Shown piece after piece: positions 44,157-54,615 of a stretch of 64,000 nucleotides of DNA. The stretch's first letter is position 1. Each line of letters starts with the position of its first letter. A model generated the notes under the pieces. It was not told the origin of the DNA. It saw nothing but the letters and a program-made list of their open reading frames with translations, and did not search any database. The DNA lies in NCBI RefSeq assembly GCF_958298935.1, contig NC_084922.1, positions 12,836,501 through 12,900,500 of the forward strand, written 5' to 3'. Both the position numbers and the translations under genes were made by a program. The stretch is from Phragmites australis. Its lineage: Eukaryota; Streptophyta; Magnoliopsida; Poales; Poaceae.

Positions 44157-44646
44157 AGAACTTTCTAGCAATTCACAAGCCCTGAAGTAGAGGTAGTTCG
44201 CCGATGACAAGATTCTAGTTAGCGTCACCTGCGTCCAATTTGCAGACAACGGGGAGAAGAGACGATGGCAAGGGCAGACACACACGAGGAAGGAGTTGAG
44301 TCAATTGTGTGGGTGGTGCAAATTAGGTAAGTAAGATAGAAACAACGTGGCAGCTCGACCTCGGTGGAGTGCAAAGATTATAATTCTGTTGGTACAAAGG
44401 TGTCGTTTAGGATGTATGCAGCCAAGTTATCTAGACTTCGGCTATTATCGTCTTTTATATCATTGACATCAAACATTTAAAAATAATATGAGAGGAATTG
44501 TCTTGAAAAGATTATTTTTAACATTATGATTTTGCTATATTTTATAAAACCATCGTTAGTGGTTGAAGTTACGTTTTGAGGACTGTCCGGGCGTACAAAA
44601 TGACACCTTTTAAACTGAGGGAAGTAATAGTTAGGTAATAACAATT

Positions 44647-44875
44647 GTGGAGCAGACGGAGTAGTAGCGCAGTGGTTGAGCTCTCAGTTGTGGAGCTGGC
44701 TGGCCAAAGCTCGAACTCCCGTTCTGCATACGAATATGGATAGTTGGTGAGCCCGTGTGCTCTGAAAGCCAGCTCTCCGGTGGGCCCGTGTGCTCACCCT
44801 CGGAGGTGCCCCTCAGCCCCTTTGTGGCGGGGGTGGGGACCTCCTTTGTGAAAAAAGATCTCCTTTGTGAAAAAA
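44647..44875 (+). mobile_element. SINE (tRNA-derived, Pol III promoter)
   Basis: Flanked by the 10-bp duplication AATAACAATT (44637-44646 and 44876-44885). The 5' part has a good A box, TAGCGCAGTGGTTGAGC, at about 44663 and a B-box-like AGCTCGAACTCC near 44708. The 3' end is two copies of CTCCTTTGTGAAAAAA. These are hallmarks of plant SINEs mobilised by LINE machinery. Confidence 0.85.
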
Positions 44876-45304
44876 AATAACAATTACGTGTGCCAAGCTT
44901 TAAAAGCGAGGGCTCAAACAGGTCATCCTGCTGCTAGCTTTAGATTATTATATATAGATGAAAAATAACACTTATGAGGACAACTATAAAAATATATGTT
45001 TGGTTTGAGAAATGGAACTACTGGGTTCATCGCCACCTCATGCATCAATGTCTAAGTATGAGGAATATAGGTCCACAAAAGTAAAGATGAACTTGTGACA
45101 GACCACCCATTCATTTGAGATTAAACATCCTGCACCGTGTTTCGTTTGGCACGTAGTCCGGTGGCGTCGAAGCATGTTCTAGACCTTCATCTTCGCTGCT
45201 GAGGGTGAAGATGCTAGTGGTTGTTTGCCTCTTCCGGATTGGGCGATGAAGGTGTCTTTATTCATTCACCGTGAAGATGTGCTCAGGACGGAGGCTCCGA
45301 GGTA

Positions 45305-45558
45305 CTCCCTCTGATTGTAAATGTAAGTCATTTTAGCCTCATCAACTATTCCCTAAATATAAGTCATTCTCAAACTTCTATGCAACTTTTTCTCTTTTGT
45401 TCCCTTCTTACCCTTGTTTAATAAATGCTACCACTCTCACAAATGAATACGTTATCTTTTCCAATGCAGAATAAATAAATGGCAACAAGGTCATTTGATC
45501 TACTTTCTTAATCTCTATGTATAAATCTAAAACGACTTACATTTACAATCGGTGAGAG
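45305..45558. mobile_element. Stowaway (Tc1/Mariner) MITE
   Basis: TA flanks on both sides (45303-45304, 45559-45560). The left end CTCCCTCTGATTGTAAATG pairs with right end CATTTACAATCGGTGAGAG, and both continue into GTAAGTC / GACTTAC. The CTCCCTC(C/T)G start is the Stowaway hallmark in grasses. Confidence 0.85.
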
Positions 45559-45632
45559 TACTAGATATTGCGCCTTCTTTGTTAACGCTGGGAGGAGTGG
45601 TGCTCCCTGCTGTGGTCAAGCCCGTTGAGTAG

Positions 45633-48600
45633 CAGGGGCAAACTGGGCTGTTGCACAGGGCCTCCAAATAATTGGGGCCCCAAATCTTAATTAAGTATTA
45701 AGTATACACTTAAGCAATAAGCACTGGAGAAAAAGAAAAGCCCATCAAAGCATCCGGCGCATGTGCACGTCTGCTTCCTGTGGCCTGTTCGGCTCCCGGT
45801 TGAGGCATGTTCGATCGTGTTTGCCTATTCGTCTCTCCGTCGAGGGCTTGTGGTTCTGGGTGCCGACGCCCGATGCCGACCGGCAGACACGACATGCGAG
45901 TACACGATGCAGTATACACACGCAGGTCACAGCCATTGGGGCCTGGGCGCTGGCAATTGCATCATCTGGTTAGTAGGTTAGGTATTCAGTTCAGATCGAC
46001 TCGGCGACGCCACACGCCAGGATGGCCGACGGGAATCGATTCACAGGAATCACAATTCACAGGCAGTCAGACACAACACAATCGTCAATCGATCACTTGG
46101 CAATTGGTATGCATCAATGCATGTTTAAAAAAATTAGATCTTGATTGTGATGTGAGCTTACGTACGCGTGCAATGATGATCGTTCAGTGCAGGTGGTGTC
46201 CGTCGCTGTCGAGAACAGCATCGACCACCTCGGTGCGTTGGCGGACGAACTAGTGTTGGGCGACACGTTCCACGCAGGTTCGATCTTTTTCTCTTTTGAT
46301 CTTTTTCTTCTCTTGCTAAGCTTAGAATTTATGTACTATTTAAATCATTAGTGTTATTTGATTTATAAAACAGGAAGACATTTATTTCCTCAATCGTCAT
46401 CATGTCTTCTAGAAATAGGAAGTATGATTCTGGTTATGAAAAGCGTAAGAAGAAATAAAGACTAGAAGCAGCAGCTCAAACTCAAAAGGGTGCTCTTGAT
46501 AGATTTGTTGTCAAAAAATCTCAATTTAATTCTGAATATCAAACTCCAGCTGATAATATTGATGAGGGTCATAGTGATGATGCTAACATTGCAGTAGAAG
46601 TTGAGGCGCACGCTGTAGAAATTGTTCAAGGTGATGATGCTAATATTGCCGATGAAGTTAGTGGACATATTGATGAAGTTGATCCCAGCTTGGATAGATC
46701 ACCAAGTACTGAAAGTAACAATAACATCAATACTTGTTTTAAGCTTGATATATTTGATCCAAGAGCTTGGAATGCACTTGATCCTAAAATGATTGATATT
46801 TTGGTGCAAAAAGGTCCTAAAAGAGACTTGTCTATTGAGAAAGGTCCTAAAGATAAATTCTCTAGAAGGTTTTTTGCAGTATCATACACTAGAGTTCTCT
46901 CAAATGGAGAAAAGTGTGATAGAGAATGGCTTGTATACAGCAAAGAGCTTGACAGAGTATTTTGTTTTTGTTGTAAATTATTGAGAAAGGGGTATGGGAA
47001 AGGTCAGTTAGCAAATGAGGATTTCAATGACTGGCATCATCTTGGCACTAGACTTAAAAGAGCATGAAACTTGTGTAGAACATGTTATGAATATGGCTAC
47101 TTGGTATGACTTGCGTCTCAGGTTGCAAAAGAATCAAACAATTGATAAAGTTGCTCAGCGAGAACTTCAAAAAGAAAGGGACCATTGGAGAAAAGTTTTG
47201 TTTAGAATTATCTTGATTGTAAAATTTCTTGCAGAACATAATCTAGCATTTCGTGGCACTAATAGTAGGTTGTACCAAGACAACAATGGTAATTTCTTAG
47301 GATTGGTTCAAATGTTGGCTGAATTTGATCCGGTTATCCAACAGCATGTTCAACGCATCACGAATGATGAAATTCATATTCATTATCTTGGTCCTGGCAT
47401 CCAGAATGAGTTAATAAATTTGATTGCTGCTACAATCAGGTCTGAAATCATTGGAAAGGTAAAAGAAGCAAAGTACTTCTTAGTTATCCTTGATTGTACT
47501 CCTGATGCAAGCCACCAAGAACAGATATCTTTGATTATAAGGTATGTTGATGCATCTTCAGATTCTGTTTGCATTGAAGAATCCTTTTTAGGTTTTTTGG
47601 ATGTAAATGATACAACTGGGCAAGAATTGTTTGATGTTCTGCAAAATGAATTGAAGAATCTTGACCTTGATGTAGACAATGTGAGAGGACAGGGATATGA
47701 TAATGGGTCAAATGAAAGGAAAACATCAAGGGGTACAAAAGAAACTATTGGATATAAATCCTAGAGCTTTTTATTCAGCTTGTGGTTGTCATAGTCTGAA
47801 TTTAACACTATGTGATATGGCAAAGTCTTGTGGTAAAGCAAAAGATTTTTTTGGAGTTATACAACGTATCTATGCAACATTTGCTAATTCTACTAAGAAA
47901 TGACAAATTCTTAAAGATAACATAACAGGACTGACTCTCAAGTCATTGTCGTCTACTCGTTGGGAGAATCGTGTTGATAGTGTTAAGGCTATAAGGTTTT
48001 AGATTCAGGAAATAAGGGAGGCTTTACTACAAGTGGCTGAAAGTGATAATGATCCATTGACAAGCAGTGAAGCTAAATCCTTGGTGGATAACGAACTTGG
48101 TGGCTTTGAATGTTTAGTGGCAATAATCATCTGGTATGAAATATTATCTGCTATTAATTTGGTCAGCAAGCAACTACAAGCAAAGGATATGCTTATTGAT
48201 ATTGCAATTGAGAAAGTACAGGGGCTGATTTCCTTTTTCAATAAGTATAGAGAAACCGGCTTTTCAAATGCGTTAGAAGTTGCAAAAGAAATTGCACTTG
48301 AGATGGATATTGCTCCAGAATTTTGCACCAAGTGTAAAATAAAAAAAAACGACAATTTGATGAGAGCACTGATGATGCATCTATTGCTTCACAATCTGCA
48401 CAGGAGCCATTTAGAGTCAATTATTTTATAGCTGTTGTTGATCAAGCTATAGCCTCACTTACTAGGAGATTTGAACAATATCAGGGGTACGAAAATACTT
48501 TTGGTTTTTTGTTTAATTCAGATAAGCTACGCTCCTTGGATGATAAGAGTTTGTTTTCTTCTTCTATTAATCTTGAGGCTGCACTTAAGAGTGAAGAACA

Positions 48601-49155
48601 TTTAGATATTGATGGAAAAGAATTGTATGTGGAGTTAAAGTTCATCCAGGATCTTATTAAGGAATCTATAAGCCCTCTTGATATTCTGAAGTATTTGAAA
48701 CAACTATACTGTTTTTCTAATGCCGTTATTGCATACATAATTTTGTTAACCATTCTCGTGACTGTTGCATCTGCGAAAATAAGCTTTTCTAAACTTAAGT
48801 TGTTGAAGTTCTACTTGCGTTCTACTATGACACAAGAAAGACTTAATGGACTGACGATAATAGCACTTAAAAATAATGTTTTGGAGAAGATTAAGTATGA
48901 AGATATAATTGAAAATTTCATTTCAAGAAATACTAAAAGGATGATACTTTTCAGTAGAACATGAGGTCAATTTATTGCTTGAGTACTACTTTACTCTTTT
49001 ACCATTAATATTTGATATATTTCTAAGTATTGTAAGAAATAACATGTATTGAAGTTATATAATTAAGTGAAAGTATGTTTTGGTTATATAAATTTTTTAA
49101 TTTTAAGGTCTCGTTTTGTATTTCGCACGAATGCCAGAAGGTCTGTATTGTCTCT
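45633..49155 (+). mobile_element. hAT element 1 (ZMYM1-like/DUF4371 transposase family), dead
   Basis: The left end CAGGGGCAAACTGGGC resembles the CAGGG(G/C)C start of this hAT family and of element 2 at 54616. The interior encodes a broken transposase (46402-48964). The right sub-terminal GTTTTGTATTTCGCAC and GGTCTG at about 49100-49145 parallel those of element 2. The exact right end and target duplication could not be determined. Confidence 0.7.
46402..48964 (+). pseudogene. hAT transposase (DUF4371 / ZMYM1-like), broken
   Basis: A start at 46402 (MSSRNRKYDSGYEKRKKK) runs into a stop at 46456. It resumes with LDRFVVKKS, then an N-terminal zinc-finger (TTF-like) part [20 protein letters not shown] frameshift at about 47060 leads to EHETCVEHVMNMATWYDL and the DUF4371 core ILDCTPDASHQEQISLIIRY with [11 protein letters not shown] second shift at 47710 leads to the CxxH motif [18 protein letters not shown] stop at 47901 replaces Trp; another lies at 48001. 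A third shift at about 48440-48480 leads to the hAT dimerisation region TVASAKISFSKLKLLKFYLRS and TQERLNGL. The intact protein would cut and paste the element. At least three frame changes and three stops make it non-functional. Confidence 0.85.
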
Positions 49156-50161
49156 CTTCTGTACCGGGTCTGGCACGCGCGTGTCGAAGATAGACGTTGC
49201 TTCGTTGAGAATCGTGCCAGGTCTGCTCTGCTACGTATGACTAGCCGCTGCCCGCTGCCAGATTCTGTCTGCTTGCTCTTCATTCTTCCATTCGTCCAAC
49301 GTCTTGAATGCCGAGTCTCGGAAAAATTAAAACGTCCAACAACCAACACGGGCACAGCACCACCTGGCCCAGGCGCCACACCGTGGAGACGCCCCGCGCC
49401 GCTCGCACATGCCGGTGCGATGCCATGCGGCGAAGCTCGGTTGATTCCTCGAGCCATTGGCGCCCGCCCACGCAGACGTCTCGGTGTTGGGCTGTTAGCA
49501 CAAATCTGGTGCCCCGTCCGCGACTCGTGCCGGCTGCCGACCAGCTGCTCTCGCGCGTAGGCGTGCCGCGTGCCAGTTTGCCACCCCGCCGGCATGGCTG
49601 CCTTGGTACTGCAGTATTACCAACAGCTAGACTGAGGGGCGCGGATATGTGGCACGTATTTCTTTCTGCTTTTCTCACATGGATACGCGCGGCACGGACC
49701 GACGGACGGACGTCGATCCGCTGGTCGGTGCTGATGCATGGCGAGCGGTATCGCATCAACACGCCATACTAGCATTGCACATAGTGCTCATTCTTTGCTA
49801 CATGCATTTCGTTATCACTCCTGTTGCAACATTGCAGGGCGCGTTTGGATGTGAGAATAGGCTCCGATTTTGGACTGATCGAGAAACCTGAAACAACCTC
49901 CGGCTAGTTCCGCTGTTTCTCCGTGAATCTGGCGAAACGTTTCAGATTCAATCTTCCTTTTGTGCGACTTGCCTGCTGTAACACTTAGGCTGGATCATTC
50001 ATGTAAAAGTTTTGAAGCAACGATTCATGTAAAACTCAACTTCTTTCATTCGCTTTACAAGCTTATTTTTTTATTGGCAAGAAAAAGGATGGACGAAGTA
50101 GTGAATGAGAATGCGATGACGTGCCCGATCGTAAATAAGTGAAAAGAGTAGTGGTGGTATC
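49156..50161. other. Intergenic, nothing firm
   Basis: A GC-rich stretch (49190-49720) yields overlapping chance ORFs on both strands without recognisable domains. The tract from 49836 (GGGCGCGTTTGGATGTGAG) resembles the start of GTTTGGATG-type MITEs, but no partner end was found. Confidence 0.4.
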
Positions 50162-50507
50162 CCGTGAGCACCTGGATGCCGGCCATCCCGACCAACGACC
50201 CTGCGAAAGGCGCCATCCACGCCGTCGGGTCCGCGGCATTGTCCGCCACCTCCGCCCCCGTGTAGTTGCGCGTGAGCAGCGCCGCGTCCGACGTGAACAG
50301 CACCCGCGCGCCCGTCCAGCGCGTTCCGGTACCGGTTGCTCAGCGTGTTGGGAGCCACGGGGCTGTTGTTCACCGCCCGGTCGGGGCCGCCGCTCGGGCA
50401 CGTGCTGTTCAGCTGCGCCGCGTAGGCCTCGTTCAGCGACGGGTCCACGGGCGGGCGCAGCCGGTTGGTGCGGTGCCGATGGAGTGCGCAACCGACAGCG
50501 CCACCAG
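50162..50507 (-). pseudogene. Class III peroxidase pseudogene fragment (last exon)
   Basis: Minus-strand pieces in three frames reconstruct the order of a peroxidase C-terminal region: LVALSVAHSIGTA (proximal haem-ligand motif, Gly to Val), PPVDPSLNEAYAAQLNSTCP with NNSPVAPNTLSNRYRNALDG, then LFTSDAALLTRNYTGAEV and ADPTAWMAPFAGSLVGM, ending at IQVLTG. Two frame changes, no N-terminal half, no final GEIR...C segment, and no stop in place. It differs from the intact peroxidase at 41515-42615 and resembles a different family branch, so it is not simply a copy of that gene. Confidence 0.85.
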
Positions 50508-51620
50508 CCGAGAGAGAGGGTGAAGAAAGCAAGGGCATAACAGGCATTTTTGAAGAAAACTATTAACCGTGCAATCAATAATATTATAATAAAAGTTAAA
50601 AAATTGCAAGTGGGCACATATAACACGTGTCTTTAAAAAATATCGAAGACGGCACCAAGCACGTTTCTCGATAGATCTCATGTAATATATACCATTTTAT
50701 TGATTAAAAAAATAAATATTATCCAAACCAAAGAAGAGATTCAGATTTAGAATTTTTCAATTTACATGGTCTTTGATATGCAAAGAGTTACATGTCTACG
50801 TGATGCTTGGGTATTCTTTTTGGCCCCCCAACATTCGATGTCTGAGCTATTCATCCTGTATTTGATAGCTCACTGTTTTCTTATTTTTCCTTTTTTAATT
50901 TTCCTAATGCTCCCTCACCTTGACTGCCTAATGCACTGCATCTGATCTTCTTAATATAAGTATGCACTGTATCAGATCTTCTAAGAATAAGGATGTCCTA
51001 CATTATAGGAAGAGCTTCTACTCTGATGTTCTTCCACAATGGCTATTTTTCTTGCAAATGCTTCAAAATCATTTGATTTCCTCACCGTTTGATACAAATC
51101 TAACAAATCATATCCATCAATTGTCACTATTATAACCTGTCACCACTCATCTTCAACCTCAAATCGTTCTCCCCGACTGTGCCACCTCCATTCCCCACCC
51201 CACCACCACCCACCGCCTGCCACCATCGGGCCAATCTTCCTCCTCGGCCATCCCACTAGAGCCCGGAGCCTCCAAAATCCGAGACCTTACCCTGAGACAT
51301 AACCCCAAACCCTAATCTAGCGGTGCAAGGTGGCACGACGGTGAGAGGTGGCACCGGAGAGGAGGAAGCAGCAACCAAAGCTCGGCGGAGAGTACATCGG
51401 TGCCTCCTGGAGCATGAATCTTTGACTCCAACAGTAAGAAAGTCGCACGATTTGGGGGACGAATTTCATTAAAATGTTACAGACATGCCTATTTTGTAAC
51501 ACACGTGTATAATGAGGAAAAGAAAGAATTGTAATGTTAGTGAACAGTGAACAACTCATAAATGCAATGACAATTTTCTAGCCTGTTTTTAACATGATTA
51601 GCTAGAGTAATAGCCACTAT
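50508..51620. other. Intergenic, nothing recognised
   Basis: A short CT/CA-rich block lies at 51150-51240. There is no gene or transposon end that I can support. Confidence 0.45.
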
Positions 51621-51621
51621 A

Positions 51622-51760
51622 CGAATTTTTTTTAAAGCACGGTAAGAGTATCTCCGATTTTATTATAGAAGAAGAGAATTGATCAAGTTTATAAGGGAAA
51701 TCGAACCCCAAAATCTCACAACTGCACGGTCTAACGGAACCGATAGACAACCCAAGACAA
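51622..51760 (-). mobile_element. SINE-like remnant
   Basis: On the minus strand a perfect B box GGGGTTCGATTTCC (about 51705) sits downstream of CCGTTAGACCGTGCAG. The segment ends near AATAAAATCGGAGATACTC and a short A-run (51624-51632). This fits a tRNA-derived SINE 3' part. No target duplication was found. Confidence 0.45.
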
Positions 51761-52520
51761 TAATACGACCTCAAAAAATAGCGACGCCCACATCAAAGGG
51801 GCAAACACGACAACAGACAACTCCAATATAACTCAACTTACACGCTAACCAACCCAACGACTGTCTCTCTCACAACTTGATCGGCGAAGCCCTGCTGCCA
51901 CGCCGCCACAACTTCCAACATGGTAGGCATACTCACTTCTTCCAACATCTTGGACCAGAGATATCTTTTCTTCAAGCTCCAGGAAACGTTAAGAAAGGAG
52001 TTGGAGTTGGTCCTGGCAGAATCAATTAACGTTTGTTATTGTGACGGGGTATAATGCGAAGTTACAACATGGCAAGGTGATTTGGCGTTAGGGTCACGGG
52101 CCAGGCCAGGGTGAGCTACCGTGGTGTACGTGCATCAGGCTCAAAAAAAATAAAATCTAGTGGTCTGGATTTTTTTTTTTAGCAAAAGAGGTCAGAGCTC
52201 TGCCGAATCATTTAAAAAAGTAGTTTAAGCAATATTTACAACCGCCCCACTGCGGGCCAAACCCGACGTCTTACTGTAACGTTTGCAGTCGGATTATAAT
52301 CCGAATGATTAATGAAGAGGAATTGATCTTGGTCTATATAAAAAGCTGGCAATGCGCCGAAGTAAAAGGATATTACAAGCCAACGGGTTGTTACAAGAAT
52401 CCAGGTGATCGAAAAGTGCATGTTAACAACAATCACAATGCGTTTGTAACCCTATTTGCTTCGAAGCTAATAAAATGCTTGGCGTGCGTGCACACGAGTA
52501 ACACAAGCGACCAAACTATA
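51761..52520. other. Intergenic with a probable minus-strand retroposon tail near 52170
   Basis: The plus-strand run of T at 52171-52180 followed by AGCAAAAGAGGTCAGAGCTC is, on the minus strand, GCAGAGCTCTGACCTCTTTT with an A tail. This resembles the 3' end of a grass LINE or SINE. The rest is unassigned. Confidence 0.35.
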
Positions 52521-52521
52521 A

Positions 52522-52728
52522 GCATATTTGGCACAGCTGTAGCTCTAAGATTCATATTAGATCTAGAGTTTATATGATAAAATAAAATGATTTAAACTTT
52601 AAAATAAAAATTAGATGGCTCAACTAAATACACTCAATCCCCTTATAGCTCTAGATCCAAGATTTTTTAAAGCTATGTTTAACTCGCTTCAAAAAATTTT
52701 AAATCTGAAGTTGTGCCAAACAGGGATA
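52522..52728. mobile_element. MITE with TTTGGCACAGCT-type inverted ends
   Basis: The left end ATATTTGGCACAGCTGTAGC pairs with the right end AGTTGTGCCAAACAGGG. The interior is AT-rich with inverted AGCTCTAGATC / GATCTAGAG stretches. Boundaries are approximate and the target duplication was not resolved. Confidence 0.55.
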
Positions 52729-52808
52729 TGGTTTAGCACACACATCAGACATGCATGCATGGCACCAGCAGATAGAGCAGAAGAGGACACCAATGAACAG
52801 TGCATGTA

Positions 52809-53649
52809 GACATGACAACCAGACCCGTGGGTTCGGGTCCCCACAAGTCCTATATACGACAGATGCAGATTCGAGTTTTACATCCCGCCCATGGATCTGG
52901 CAGGTCAGGTACCCGATCCAGAGTGGGTGCAGGTGCGGATTTGATCTTTCCCTGTGGGTGATCCGTGGGCATCCGAAATAACATATGTTCTCTACTTTAG
53001 CCCAGATCTAAATCCGGGCCCATCACAGCACAGCAATGCATCCCGTCACCCCGCTCAGTCGAGGCGCCCAGGCCAGCATGGCCGGTCGGACCCTATGTGC
53101 ATGCACCGGCATCGCCCGCCCTCTTCGCGCCGATGCTACCCCCTTCGCGCCCAGCATCGCCGCCGTCAGCAACTCTGCGGCAACCACCCACCCTCTCTGC
53201 ATCGGTGTCTCCCCTCCTTAGCTGGAGCTTCTGGTGTCATCCCCAGGACCAACCGTCACTTGGTTCGCCGCCGACAAGGCCGTCCTGAGCCACCGGTGCC
53301 TTTTCCAGCCGGGCTTGATCGAAGGGCCGATGCCCTTGCGCTCCTCGCGCTCGATCCTGACCACAGCGATGTCATTGACCAGTGCCACCCCTCCATGCTT
53401 ATGCCCAGTGCCACTCCTCCGCGGCCGCGCCCGACCTTTGCCCCCTCGGCGCCGCCCCTCCATGCGTTCCTTTGTTGATAAGACCCAACGGGTCCTTGTT
53501 GGGTTTCGGGTCCTCATTGGGTTCGGGTGTAGGGGCACGTTTCAATCTGATTAGCACTTCGGGTGTGGGTCAAGTTTTGTGGTTCGGGTTTCGGGTCGGG
53601 TGTAGTTTTGCTCTACCCGGCTCTGACCCGACCCATTGCCATCCCTAGG
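52809..53649 (+). mobile_element. hAT/MITE-like element, second copy, with different GC-rich interior
   Basis: Flanked by the exact 8-bp direct repeat TGCATGTA (52801-52808 and 53650-53657). The left end GACATGACAACC and right end CATTGCCATCCCTAGG are imperfect inverted repeats of the GGATGGCAATGGG type. Ends match the element at 23980-25729, but the GC-rich interior (53030-53480) does not align obviously with it. No transposase; ORFs there overlap in several frames and look like chance. Confidence 0.7.
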
Positions 53650-53657
53650 TGCATGTA

Positions 53658-54607
53658 ACCCCAATGTGTGGTGCGCAAGCAGTGCCATTCCACTGGTACT
53701 CATACCCTCTCGAATCGAATACTATATAGTACCTGGGAGCTGGATATCGTTCATTCGTGCCTGCCTGGAGGCTGTAGAGGGACAAAAGGGGAGCCAGTGT
53801 GTGACGTCTGCCCATGTCAGTAGCCAGATCACCGGACACCTATGAGATGGGCATTATCAGCCACGCACCTGATGCACCCGCCTGACGGGCATGACGCACC
53901 CTGCACGCGCGTACGAGATGAGGCTGATTGCTGGTAGCGAGAGACGGGGCCACGGGGGGATAGACGCATGGGCAAAGCTAGATCACAATTCACCATGGTG
54001 TATCACTTAACATACCTTGAATGTATCATGCACTCGCGGGAGCAAAATGCTGGTGTCTAGTGCGCACACTCGAATCAAGGAGGTGCACAAAGGGTGAGAT
54101 ATGGGTCTACAGGTAGTAAAAAGTTTTGAGCCCTGGTGCCAGTGCACCAGGGTGGCCCCATTGGGCTTCGCCCCTAGATAGACCATGTATGACTATTGGG
54201 AAAATACCCCAGCTCTGCCATACTTAGACGACGTACAGTGGTATTACTATGGTAAGCGTGGTATCTCCATTACCACATCACATATAAAGAAGCAAATGGC
54301 CAACAAAAGTCTCATATGTACATAATTGTAATATAACTGAAGGGGCAAGATGGTAATATTCTCTATCCTTTCTCGCTATAAAATGAGCCCACAAGGGGCT
54401 GGCAAAGGGGATGGACTCTTTGACCCATTCCACAGACACTCTTCCGCTCTATCTCTCTCCTTCCTCTTGGCCTGGTGTTCTTCCTCAAGCTTGAACCTCC
54501 ATGTTAAGAGAGGCTCTCGCTGCACTTTGTCCGGGGCATGTTTTCGTGCTCCAACAGATAGCACCGTTCGTGAGGACCTCGACAAAGAAGCCGTGTAAGG
54601 AAGAAAG
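53658..54607. other. Intergenic, nothing recognised
   Basis: A GCCCTGGTGCCAGTGCACC / AGGG stretch at about 54130 contains a short palindrome (CTGGTG..CACCAG). No gene model. Confidence 0.45.
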
Positions 54608-54615
54608 GCTACACC

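Noticed and set aside
45625..49170. Exact boundaries of hAT element 1
   Set aside because: No 8-bp repeat could be matched between TTGAGTAG before the left end and the sequence after several candidate right ends.
49023..49772. Overlapping ORFs of 154-190 codons
   Set aside because: Open on both strands in a GC-rich stretch, with no recognisable domain or conserved block.
52954..53554. 174-codon plus-strand ORF
   Set aside because: Lies in the GC-rich interior of a MITE-like element flanked by TGCATGTA; overlapping frames are also open.
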